From Cantharellus purpuraceus (Eukaryota; Basidiomycota; Agaricomycetes; Cantharellales; Hydnaceae), in the NCBI GenBank assembly GCA_025174535.1, contig JALBUN010000041.1:1-64000 (forward strand): DNA of 64,000 nucleotides. Direction: 5' to 3'. The notes beneath the pieces were generated by a model that was not told the origin of the DNA, searched no databases, and was given only the letters and a program-made list of their open reading frames with translations. Both the position numbers and the translations under genes were made by a program. Of this stretch, positions 43,293-54,093 are shown in pieces (position 1 is the stretch's first letter; every line of letters starts with the position of its first letter).

Positions 43293-43676
43293 AGTACTTC
43301 TAGAGGTGTTCATTAGACATATCACCTCTGGAGAGGCATACAACCAACCCACCATGGTTGGTAAATGAAAACCAGGTCTTCTAGGAGCCCCTCAAGCAGT
43401 ATGAAAGGCTGCTAAATGCTCCCTAGTGGAGCATTTGGGTCACAATAAGCTAGATTGTGACCTTGAGTGAGACATTGCATTAGCACTTGCCTCCTCCTCA
43501 TTCATCCCATTGGATGAGGATGCCATGACAATGTCAGGGATGACTGAGAGTTGCCCCCCTCCAGAGCTATATGATCAGGACAATCATATGGATATGGATC
43601 AATCCAAACAGCTCCATAAGGAGCTGTATGAATGACTAGTGAATGAGGTCATACCTCATTCAAGAAGGGGAGGGTG
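43293..43676 (+). pseudogene. 3' internal remnant of another LTR element, with polypurine tract
   Basis: A decayed reading frame (pieces such as LASSSFIPLDEDAMTMSGM and PPELYDQDNHMDMDQ) runs up to a purine tract AAGAAGGGGAGGG (about 43663-43675) that directly precedes TGTAAGTACC, the start of an LTR. The protein family was not recognised. The segment contains many short perfect inverted repeats, described in the findings. Confidence 0.5.
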
Positions 43677-43832
43677 TAAGTACCCTAGGTACTTATGTAG
43701 TATAGACATTATCTGTATATATCTACAGCATTCCACTAGGGAATGCTCTCATCTTGGTAGATGTATGCACCCATAAGGTGCATATATAGTTATTACATAA
43801 TCTGTGGACCCAAGTATACATGTGGGTCCACA
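43325..43832. repeat. Series of about eleven short perfect inverted repeats
   Basis: Perfect stems of 5-9 bp with loops of 2-12 nt follow one another. Examples are 43414-43436 (9-bp stem, 5-nt loop), 43438-43462 (9 bp), 43609-43626 (7 bp), 43641-43661 (9 bp, 3-nt loop), 43678-43694 (7 bp), 43728-43746 (7 bp), 43764-43784 (8 bp) and 43803-43832 (9 bp). They span both the coding remnant and the LTR. Confidence 0.75.
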
Positions 43833-43938
43833 TGTAGAAAGAAGAACTTAGAAATTACCACACTGTACAGCACATAGCACAACCAATAAACTTAGGTTGA
43901 GTTCTGTGTCAGTGTGAACCAAGTCAACCAATTTACAT
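43677..43938 (+). repeat. Short LTR after the hairpin-rich remnant
   Basis: Starts TGTAAGTACC right after a purine tract and probably ends at CCAATTTACA, about 262 bp. It contains GTGCATATATAGT as a TATA-like box (about 43778-43790). No second copy is in the window. Confidence 0.5.
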
Positions 43939-43949
43939 CTCAAATATGC

Positions 43950-44290
43950 TCTTTTGTGGCTGGTCCATCATTTATTGTTCTTGTTTCTGAATCAGCCATT
44001 TCACCTAGTAGCTTGGTTATGGCTACTAGTTGCTGAGTGCAATCCTTGCCAATATTGTATGCAGTTTGTGTGATTGTCTTCTTATAGTTGCTGTATGAAC
44101 ATAGAACTGCAACAATGGTAGCTAGGTCAGTTTTGTTATCTTCTGTAATACCTTTGCCAGCTAATATAGAGACAGGATCTCCAGGGTCTGTGCTAGTGGG
44201 AGATGCTGATCATCTAGGCCATGGTTGTGGAGGAATATTTAGGCCTAGGTTATGTGGATTTAGTGTATTTTGTGGCATTTGTATAAGGAG
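43950..44290 (-). pseudogene. Remnant ORF of an unclassified transposon, minus strand
   Basis: The minus strand gives a coherent frame with DPGDPVSILAGKGITEDKTD, LATIVAVLCSYSNYKKTITQ and DCTQQLVAMTKLLGEMADSE, interrupted by TGA. It has a Gag/ORF1-like helical look, but I cannot assign the family. Confidence 0.35.
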
Positions 44291-44565
44291 TAGCGTTAAG
44301 GGAACAAGGGTTTGATTAGAAGGAGGTTTTCTGAGACACTTTTCACGGTGAGGAGTTTAGTTCACTATTGCTATCGTGGGAAAGTTTGAGATGATCGTGG
44401 TATGGGTCCAAGAGTCCTCGAGACATAACGGTCTCGTGCGGTCACCGTTACATAAACCCCATTCCCGAGTGTGTATATGTGTAGCTGTACCTGACATAAT
44501 GGTCGGAGCAAAGGGTTCACTCTAGAGTCCCCCTAGGTTACAGACCCTGGCCGAGAAAGAAGACA

Positions 44566-44577
44566 GGCTATATAAAC
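44566..44577 (+). promoter_or_regulatory. TATA box of the GMC oxidoreductase gene
   Basis: GGCTATATAAAC lies about 40-50 bp upstream of the ATG at 44617, the usual fungal distance. Confidence 0.5.
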
Positions 44578-44616
44578 TATAACCAGTGAGTTGAAACTTC
44601 TTGTCTTTCTTCCACA

Positions 44617-47167
44617 ATGTCTGACGCCAAAGTGACAGACGTTACAAATAAGCCATTTGATTATGTTATTGCAGGTGGAGGAGTAAGCTGTGACATCTCC
44701 TGCTCCTACCTCCATGATGCCGAGATACACTAGACTGCAGGCTTGACGCTCGCGGCCAGATTGAGTGAGGATCCCTCAGTTTCCGTGCTTGTCCTGGAAG
44801 CTGGTCGCCCTAATCTGGATGATCCAACGATTCTCGTTCCTGGATACGGGGCTCAATATGGAGATCCGAATTATGACTGGGCATTCTCAACTGTCAAGCA
44901 GCCACATTCTAATGATAGGGTATTTTTTTGGTCCCGGGGGAAGAGTCTTGGTGGCACTTCTGCTATGAATTTGCACGAATGGATGTGAGTATAAAGCTAG
45001 AGCGAATATGCTGGTTGCTAATGCACGAGAAGTAAACCGCCTGCCGCCGACGTTAACGCTATAGAGCGCCTAGGAAATCCTGGGTGGGGATGGGAGAGCT
45101 TTTTGAAATATAGCAAAAAGAGTGAAACGTCAGATACTTATGACTCATGTCGCTGATGATGAGCTGATGTTCTACAATGTATAGTTTCCAGGCACCGGCA
45201 GATGACCAGAACGCGTCCCTTCCTCTTGCTTTCAGCAAAAAAAACCGAGGCACCACGGGCCCGATACAAACGTCACTCCCCTTCTTGGCTCAATCCCCTG
45301 AAAGTCCATTCCTGACATGCTTGCGCAAGATGGGAGTCAAATCGAACGAGGACCCGTATGGTGGAGACGTGAGTACTCGACCTTTTGGAGCTATTATTTA
45401 TACATACGATACCGTTCCTAGAACACTGGTGCCTGGATTGGCAGTACCGCCATCGATTCCAAGACACTTGATCGTTCCTACGCTGCGACTGGGTATTACC
45501 AGCCAAACAAAGATCGTCCCAATCTTACCGTGCGTCCGAAAATGAATACGAATATACGCCCCGGCTGATACACATGCGCATCAGGTCCTTACTGAAGCCA
45601 CTGTCCTAAAAGCGTTGTTTGCTGACCGTCGCTCTCCCCACGAAAATCTGACAGCCACAGGTGTCGAATTCCGATTGGGATCCGAGGACTCCCATGCGTA
45701 CGTCGCGCGTGCGCGAAAGGAAGTCGTTTTGTCTGCCGTGACCATCAAAAGTCCGCAGATTCTTGAGCTTTCGGGTATTGGGCGTAAGGATGTATTGGAT
45801 CGCCTTGGCATTAATGTCAATATCAATCTCCCTGGTGTTGGCGAAAATATGCAAGAACACTATTCTTTTCGTACTGCTGTCTTTTGTTCCTCAGAGTTAT
45901 TCTATTAACCCACTAATACCAGATATAAATTTCGAGCTCAAGGACGATGTCACACTTCAAGCAGTTGATATAAAACATGCTCCAGAATCAGCTGCTGATC
46001 AGTCGAAACAACGGTAAGCTCTACTCGAACTCCTGCTTTATGCATGTTGCTTATCTTCGGAGCGTAAGGGCGCACTTTTCTCATATATCCCACTTTCTGT
46101 GGCAAATCCAAAGGGTGCCGTTGCCCTCGTTGCCAAAGCGGAACAGGCCATAGAGGAGCAGAAGGCTTCAGGACACCTACCAGCTGGTCTCGCCGAGCAG
46201 TATGATCTCCAACTCGAGGCGCTCAAGAATGGCACTCTCCCTGACCTCGAAGTCATCTCAATATTAGAGAGATACCCAATCACACGTGTGTGGTCAGCTT
46301 CATGACTGGGGATGGGAACTGACGCAGTTGAAGGTCAGCCCCCCCTCACCCTGAGAAGCAGCACGTAGGCATGGTTACGGTACTAAGCCACCCCCTGTCT
46401 CGTGGAACAATCGTGATTTGTTCCATCAGGTCTTTCGTGTGTTTATGCTGACATGATTAATACAGCATTCCGTGAGCCAGGATCCTATGCAACAGCCTGA
46501 GATTGATCCACACTACCTCGAGAATGACTTTGGTGAGTTTTACTACCTTGAATTACAACAGTTACCAGCAACTCGCGCAGATTTGGAGATGTTAGTTCAA
46601 CACTTCAAGTTCAGCATGGCTGTAGCCCAGCTTGAACCCTTGAAGTCTATGATTGATTGTGAAGAGGATCCCAAAGCAAAGTGTACTACAGACGATGAGA
46701 TCAGAGGTTCGTTTATCTGTGTTAATTGTTCTTTATAGTGAGCGCCATTCTCTTGTACCTGGCATCGCAGAATATATCAAGAACACAGGGGGCACACTCT
46801 GGTAGGAAACTCATTATCAACTCCTTTTTTTTTACCGAAATCCCACACTTTACTGTAGGCACACCATCGGTTCCTGCTCCATGATGCCCCGCGACAAACA
46901 AGGGGTTGTTGACCCTGAACTCAAGGTGACGATGATTCAAATTATGAGCTATGTATGAGTCGTCTCACATGTTTCATGATCAGGTATATGGCACCCAGAA
47001 CCTGCGCGTCGTTGACATCTCAATCATACCCCTTCATATGGCGTCTCACACACAAGGTATGTATAGTCCGTCTGTCCCCATTGCCATTTCCACTAACCTT
47101 GCCATTCCAAGCCGTGGCGTATGCTATTGGAGAGAAGGCAGCCGATATCATTCGTGGAACACACTGA
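44617..47167 (+). CDS. GMC-family FAD oxidoreductase (aryl-alcohol oxidase/glucose dehydrogenase type)
   Basis: Exon 1 (44617-44682) ends in DYVIAGGG and is joined over a 51-bp intron to TAGLTLAARLSEDP, rebuilding the FAD-binding GxGxxG motif; VLVLEAG follows. Further marks are WSRGKSLGGTSAMN (GMC signature 1), NTGAWIGSTAIDSKTLDRSY after an intron, LSAVTIKSPQILELSGIG (signature 2), LPGVGENMQEH, SRGTI-HSVSQDP, and HTIGSCSMMPRDKQGVVDPE near the end. VYGTQNLRVVDISIIPLHMA and SHTQ follow, with the two His residues used in catalysis. It oxidises an alcohol or sugar with FAD and passes electrons to O2 or quinone. An apparent frame break at 46286-46338 is resolved by a 53-bp GTGTGT...GTCAG intron. 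About ten introns are needed. No clear secretion signal is seen, so an intracellular form is possible. Confidence 0.85.
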
Positions 47168-47753
47168 ATAGTGAGAAATCGAAACAGGCTCGTTTCCGGT
47201 CCTTTATCTTGAATAGAATGCCCACACGATTGGTGACTTGTGACAGTTGACGATCGTCTGACAAGACTATTCACCAGGGAAACTACGCTATGGGGCCACT
47301 GGATATCAAGTAAAGCAACGGTGTGACTTTAGGGTAAAGGGCAGCACGCAAGGATTCATCTTTCAACAGGGATGCGCTGTTCAAGACCAACATTGCAGAG
47401 AAAGCATAAGGTTGTAACACTTTGGAACACTAGCAGCATCGACAATCAATCCGTTATATTTGATGACACACTACAGGTATCTATGAGATGAATGAGGCCA
47501 TGACCTCCTGATTCACCACCACTTGCGACGCTGACGGGAGTGTGAAAGCCCTCCAAGCTCGCAAGATATTTCGTGTAACTGAGAAGTTTGAAGAATCAAG
47601 CAGTATAGGAATTCCTCGTTCGAATTCTGATGTAGGCCATGGCATTCGCAGCACGCGTGTTGAGGCTTCTAATTCGGTATGATGTTACAATTGCATCTTT
47701 GAGCCAATGGCAAAGCTGCCACTGAAAAAACTATGTTGTAGTCATGCTCACAA
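47168..47753. other. Intergenic stretch between convergent genes
   Basis: No gene or repeat was recognised. It holds the 3' ends of the GMC gene and the DUF218 gene. Confidence 0.35.
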
Positions 47754-48993
47754 TTAGAAGTGATCCCAGGGTAGTTCTCCAGGGTAAATAGCCGTTCTGC
47801 CACCATTGCGTTCGTCAGGACACCAATCTAGTAACCCGGTAAGCTCTGACGCTGAGGTATAATAGGGATGGAAACGAAAGAAGGAATTCCGGCGTCGGCG
47901 CTTCTCTAATAACTCGCCATGACAACCATACAGGTCCTGCGAGAAGGGTGAATAGCCATTTTCGGCCTGGAAAACAGATAGTGGTTAGCAGAAACGACCG
48001 CCTCCATTGTCTATTGTATGATACCTCTCCCTGGTACTGAAGTGTAGTATCCCCTTCTTCGTCAATCCCGATGTATGTGAATCGGGTTGCGGGCCACCGC
48101 AAGGCACGGATGTGCAGTTGCTCAAAGCGCCTTCTCTTCATTTCAAAGCCAATAACAGTGATGTGCTCCGGGTAGCTTCCTGTGACTTCATGAAATCGCG
48201 CGATGGAAAATAGAAGATTTTGGTAGGAATCCAGGGAGTGCTCTTCGCTGGTCGCACGTTCGAATGGCATGAATCCATTGTGAAAGACGTTGGACTCGAT
48301 GGCGAGACGCGAGTATGATTCTCCCTCCGAAGTAGTCCATGTTCCGCGAGTTTGACCGCTGCCAGGGACTAATTTTAGCGAGAACTAAGAATATCTAAAA
48401 TCCACCCACCCACTGAAAACTAGTAAGCTCTGTTTATCTGCTAGTGCAACTTCAGCCCTTATTCAATCATACTGAATTACGTTTCCAAGAAATGGATATT
48501 GCGAGATTTACCCTTTTACTATGTGGCTGAAAAATGCCGTGATGCTCCGGCTGCCTTTTTGATACTCTGCAAGGATCCAGTCGCTGTCATCAAGCCGTCG
48601 TTCTGGAAGGCACCCTTTCCAGATGGCGTGTCCAGCCACCACTATCAGATTCTTGGCATAAACGCGACCAGATATTGTTGATAATATGGAATCTGGGTGT
48701 CGCTGGTAGCCAGCTTCATGGGCCACGGAAGTGATTGGTGTGGATGCGACACCTATGCCAAACCACAGTCGAAGGTTCAGAAGAAGAGAAATGGCGAGGG
48801 ACGCGAGAAGGATGAGGACCGCGAGGTTTGTGACTCTCGACCTTTGCCGCAAAGTCACCAGCCGTAATGAAATCGACCCATGAGCTGTCTTGCTGAAAAC
48901 TGGGGCTGGGAGCATGTTGCTGCAGTCAGCGAGCGGCTCTTGCCGAAGGCTGCAACCGAGCTTCAACTTTACCCCTTTCCTGCGATCTAACAT
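47754..48993 (-). CDS. DUF218 (YdcF/ElyC-like) membrane-anchored protein
   Basis: Starts MLDRRKGVKLKLGC (48993; a second Met lies at 48915). It has one membrane segment, VTNLAVLILLASLAISLLL, then the DUF218 core: NLIVVAGHAIWKG, DWILAEYQKGSRSITAFFSH, after an intron SGQTRGTWTTSEGESYSR, EEHSLDSYQNLLFSIARFHE, and HITVIGFEMKRRRFEQLH. A last exon, AENGYSPFSQDLYGCHGELL, runs to DWCPDERNGGRTAIYPGELP and TAA at 47754. The order (VVxxG, SGG-like, SE, DSY-N, IG-xxMKR) fits the family, whose bacterial members act in envelope carbohydrate metabolism. The fungal role is unknown. Introns lie near 48400-48500 and 48025-47970. Confidence 0.75.
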
Positions 48994-48999
48994 CCTATT

Positions 49000-50440
49000 C
49001 TAGCAGGTGCTTGCAGCTTTTATGGCAATAAATTTTTACAATTTGCGCTTGCCTCTGACTACGTAACGTTCTACCGTCTACAGAGGGCAAATGGTATCGC
49101 CACTCACCGTTGTAGATGCTCCAATGTTGACAGGATTCTCTTTCCTGCTTGAAACACATATTCTACCAATGTATTTTTGGTTCTCTCAACGACTTGGATG
49201 ACTTTCCCAAAACGCACCTTTACTGTGCAGGCAAAGCTCAAGCATCACACACTCGTCATTCAAGAAACACTTTACGGCGGCCTTCTCACGATTTCTCGAT
49301 GGGTCCCAGCTTATCTTGCATTCCTTCGCCGTTTTGTATGATTTCCTTAAGTTCATTTGGGCGCTAGGAAACTCGGTACCTGGATGGTTTCCAATTCTCC
49401 ACGGCCGGTAGCATGACTTTCTGAAGCAAGGTACAAGGTGACAGATGGGATGTTTCCATGCGTAACCCATCAGAGCATCACCAACGATTTGTGAATATCT
49501 CTACAGCGCCTAGTATGGGCTCATATAACCCATATCCAGTCGTTGCGCTTCAAATTTTGTGCGGGACAAACATGGATGAAAGTACTCATGGTACGCCTCT
49601 AGTGTACTTGACTACTAAAATAACGTCACTTCCACCCCTTTCCTCGTACAATCACCCACCAAGCCCCCGCATCATTGACACATACTATTTTGCATTCATC
49701 CTTTTTCTTCGGACCATCGATCTAGCGCAACACCACCCCTCAAACCATCATCCTCATTTCCAAGGTTCATCTAAATGGCTCATGACATGTAGCTTGGTCA
49801 ACTGTTATGGGGGAGTCACTCAGTGCACGCGGTCGGTGTTAGTTTCAAGCACTCTCCCACCATTGACATTTGTTTTCGCGTCCACATTGTCCTCTGTTCT
49901 TCTGGCTATAGGCATGCTTGACGATACACGATGAGTATCCATGCCTTTTTATCTCCATCAGCAGCTAGGATGCCAGCCTGTTAGGCTTTACATTCAATCT
50001 GAGGTTCTCACAACCCTGAGTTCCCCAGATTCGCTACACCCGAGATGGGGGGAGTTATCATATTTATCGATTGCCAATAAGCAACCCGAAAACCTCTCGA
50101 TCAAGGAGAAGCTCCATGACAACCTCTCGAGATTCATTCGCATAATCCGCAATGCACGTCTCACACGTCAAATTAGCCCTTTGGACAAGGGAAATTCAAA
50201 TAAACATTGTTATTAACTTACAAACCCATATCCGTTAGACAACAAACACGAATACAATGTTAGAATAGATACCAAAACAGGCTGCACAACAACAAAAAAT
50301 GCATAAAGAAATCCAAGGGTGCTCAAGAGCTAACGGAAGCGGAAACTGCGGTTACAGCATTTCATAACGGAAAAGCGCACGACCAGGAGATAACAAGAAA
50401 AAAAGGATGACATAGAACTGCGCACCATCAGCATATATTA
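49000..50440. other. Intergenic stretch without a recognised gene
   Basis: Open frames at 49186-49470 (minus) and 49458-49934 (plus) show no family features or splice support. No repeat is seen. Confidence 0.35.
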
Positions 50441-50450
50441 ATGGCGACGC

Positions 50451-53400
50451 TCACTTGTTCTTCCCAAACAGCGAGCGAATGCCGCCCCCAATACGCTGTT
50501 TCAAAGGCCGTCCAGACGTCCCAAACTCATCGACCGTCGTAGTCGACGCCATGAATGGCGAGCTAGTCGCCGGCATCGACGGCGAGTGGCTCGATTGTCC
50601 GAACGGGGACCGATTTGGAGACCGATTCAACGTCGTGTGTATCGTATGCGGAACCGCAACGTCTTCCGCATGCTCAAAATCGGGGCTAGACACCATTCGC
50701 ATTCCATAATCTAGCGATTCTGAGCGAGGCGGGAGGTGCACCGAGGTAGACTGCGACGCTTGATGGTGCCCGCGTCGTCCTTGCTCGCTGGGAGATCTTA
50801 ACAAGGTCCCTGAAGACTGTGTCGAACTATGCCCGAAACGCGGGGCCGTAGAGCCGGATGCTGTGAAACACCGTGGGTTGGCACACGCTAATACTTGTGA
50901 TCACATTGCCAACTGTTTTACTTACCTGCCGATCCTACACTATCGCTGGTATGAGGGCGGCGCAGCTTTGGCGACCGAGGTTTTTTCGGTTTCTTCGCCT
51001 CCACCACCCCGGCCTCCTTCTCCAAGCTCGTCGTCCTCTCCAACCCACATTCCACGTTCTCCCTCTCCTTTGCAACTTCAGCACTCCGCCGCTCCTTGGA
51101 AACCCCCCGTCCATATCGCTCCATCGACTTCTGGCTCATCATCATCCGCTCCTGCCCTCTTTTCCTCCTCTCCTCGTCCCTCCGGCGTTCTAGCTCTACA
51201 CCTTCCTCTTCCTCCTCCCCTACAACAGGATCAGCCTCAAACCTTGACCGCGTCGGACTCTTGAATCGCTGCGCCTCGCCCCGCGCAAACCGCCGCTCCA
51301 GCTGCACCTTCTCCCCATACGCGGCAAGCTGAGCCGACAAATTCGATCCCTCGGTAAGCGCGTTCAGTTCCAATATCTCCTTGGCCGCTTTTTGGACCAA
51401 TGCCTCCGCTTGCGCATGGTTGGACACTGTACGTATATTGAGCCCCAGCTCCGGCACCTCCATCTCGTCGGCCTCGTCTTCCTGGTCTTCTTCGTCGTCA
51501 GACGAGAACGTGCCACGCGTAGTGTCAGGATCCAAAGACGGCATCGAAACTGCTGTGCTCGTACTCGCCATCGTCCCCGTACTCGTATCATACGACGCGT
51601 AACTCATCGCAGACGACAACGAGTCCCCGCGCAGTCGATTATCAGCGCCAAGGTGTGCCCCCACATTCAAGCCAAGTGAACTCCCGCTGCTCTTCTCCTT
51701 TAGCGACGGCCCACCCACCTCCCTTCGCGAGGGACTGGTCTTCTCCCGCAGCAACGGACTCACCCGCTCCCGCTTATCCACCAAACTCCCCCGACTCCCA
51801 CTCTCCCTTAATGTGCCCTCAAACCTGAGCGCCCCACGTGATCCCGAGCGCCGCACCGAAAAGTCGCCACGTAGGATCCCAGGGCGTGTACGTGGTGACA
51901 AGCGCACGGCTGGCGGAAGCGGAGGCGGGGGAGGTGCTGGCGGAGGCGGAGGCATGTTGTTTCCAGCAGGTGTCACACCCAGCCTCAGCCCCAGACTGGT
52001 CCCCTCAGCGTGCCTCGACGGAATAGGAATCGGGTCCGCCCGCTTCGTATCTGTGCTCGTGCGCTCCTCCACGGTGTCCTCCCCGTCATCGTCACTACTA
52101 TACTCGCCGCCATCGTCCTCTCCGTCTACCATGTTCTCGAGAGAATGCCGTGGCATAGGGGTAAGCTCGGAGTCCATCCCCCTCAAAGGAACTCCATAAT
52201 CTTCAAAAACATCATCGTCACAGAACACCTCTTCGGGAACCCGAGGACGATCGTGCGAACTCGACGTGAATGTCGTCTGTTCAGCAGGAGCAGTGTGGAT
52301 CTCTTCTCTGTGCGTCTGGCGTGACGGCGAGAGCGAGCTAATACCCGCGGAAAACGACGGCCTGCCTCGCGTCGACTCCCGCTCTACATCCTTCTCCCTT
52401 TCTCGCGCATCGCTCGGCATGTCGAATTTCTTGAACAAGCTTAACAAGCTTCGCTTCGTACGGGGGCGTATGCTAGCCAGCGTCGATGATGTGAAAAAGG
52501 TAGCATTGGCAGAAAGATTAGGCAACGCCCCGCCATTGCCAAAGGGAGGAGCATCCGTGCCATCTGCACTACGCGGACGGCTACACGACGACGACGTCGA
52601 TGCAGGCGGTTGATTAGCGCGCGAAGACGACATGGGAGAGTCAAATATATGGGGGAGACTGGGGCGTCGTTGCTCTGGTGGTAAAAAGGGCACTGGCGGC
52701 GACACCCAGCCGTCAGAAGAAGTAGTAGTAGTAGGAGCAGCGCTCGCGCTGCCGAATGTATAGGGTAAAGGGGGAGAGGGAATCGTGCGTTCACGGTCTG
52801 ATGAGTTTGTCGGGAGACGGCGGGGAGAGGGCGGTGGACTCCCGACATTAGATATACCACGTCGTGCAGGTGACGAAGTAGGGATGGGAACGGGAATATG
52901 CTTGGGACTTGTGAGTTGGGCAGGCGCTTGTTTCGGGCTCCGAGAGAGATGCTCGACGCTGTGCCTGCTACCTACGCGTTTGTTGTCGTCCTCGTTTCGT
53001 GGAAAGCCGAGGACAGCGGCGGCCTTGCCGTAGAATCTGACCTGGCTCTTCTGAAACTCCTTCTCCTTTGCTTTTTCGTTCTCGTAGTATTCTCGGATGA
53101 CCGCGCGGAGCAAGTCGGATGGGGGTGGTGTGGTAGACGAGGATGTGGGAGTCGGGCTGGAAGCGGGTGGGAGAAGATCGAGGGGAGTTACGCCGCGTTT
53201 ATCGGGGATATGAGGGGCAGCGCCATGTGCGAGCAAGAGTCGGGCGACTGCTGCATTGTTGTGGGCACATGCGAAATGAAGTGGAGTGGAGCCAGGATTA
53301 AGTAGGGATTCTGCCGCGTGCGGCATCCCTAACGTGTCCGATGACTTGTCGAGAGCTGCTTGACATGATGTGAGGAGACCGCCGGGAGAAAATGCATGAT

Positions 53401-53950
53401 ATTCAGGACTCACGAGGCGACGTTGAGGAGCAGGAGGCGGTACGCGTCTTGGCCTCGCGCTCGTTCTTGGGCTGTCTAATGGACGGTGTGAAATACGAAC
53501 TAGTGACCAGGCGATGATGGCTCACCTGCCAAAGTTGACGTCGGCACCACTATCGATGAGGAACCTTGCAACATGCTCAGAGCCACCTGCAGCTGCGGCA
53601 TGAAGGGCTGAGATGCCATCCCAGATAGCATCGACGGGCTGCCCTTCGAAAAGAGCATACTGAACGAGGCCTACATTGCCGGAAAGAGCAGCCTGGTGGA
53701 GGCCAAGATATGCGTCTGGGAGGACGTTTGGCAGCGTCAGTGGAGTGCTCGACGCCGTCGCCTACGACGGGGAGACGTACATTGCGGGTCTACTATAGTG
53801 TTATTGCGCACGTCCCGCTTGGACGGCATGCGCGATGGGAGCTGGCAACAACGGACTCTGCAAAGATCAATATGCAGGCGCGCAATGACTAAGCTGCCTC
53901 CAAGTCGTGGCAGTCCCACACCCGCACCCGGCAATAACTTGTTGCTTCCT
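50451..53950 (-). CDS. Large ankyrin-repeat protein with a disordered tail
   Basis: On the minus strand the first exons carry ankyrin repeats: AYLGLHQAALSGNVGLVQYA, LFEGQPVDAIWDGISALHAA, AGGSEHVARFLIDSGADVNF. After an intron near 53420-53530 come NPGSTPLHFACAHNNAAVA and LLLAHGAAPHIPDKRGVTPL. A helix with LRAVIREYYENEKAKEKEF follows. The remaining 650 residues are Ser/Pro-rich and disordered, with a proline run (MPPPPPAPPPPPLPPAV) and a charged coiled coil. A short intron near 50870-50933 joins the last exon, ending IRSLFGKNK at 50451. Such repeats bind other proteins; a scaffold or signalling role is inferred. The exact start is uncertain and lies about 53.9-54.0 kb. Confidence 0.8.
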
Positions 53951-54093
53951 TCTTAATAATACCTAAGCACATATCCTGATCTCAGACGCAATAATAGTGC
54001 GAATGATTGCTAATGATAGCTCCAACTTTATAAATGTAGATGTCCATGTCCGAGAAAGAATATGCACGATGCATCCCATCATCGTCCAGCACC

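Noticed and set aside
46286..46338. Frame break with stops in the GMC gene
   Set aside because: A 53-bp GTGTGT...GTCAG intron joins the frames cleanly and restores the family motif order.
50863..53305. Several plus-strand Pro/Ser- or Arg-rich frames
   Set aside because: They are shadows opposite the GC-rich disordered part of the ankyrin-repeat gene.
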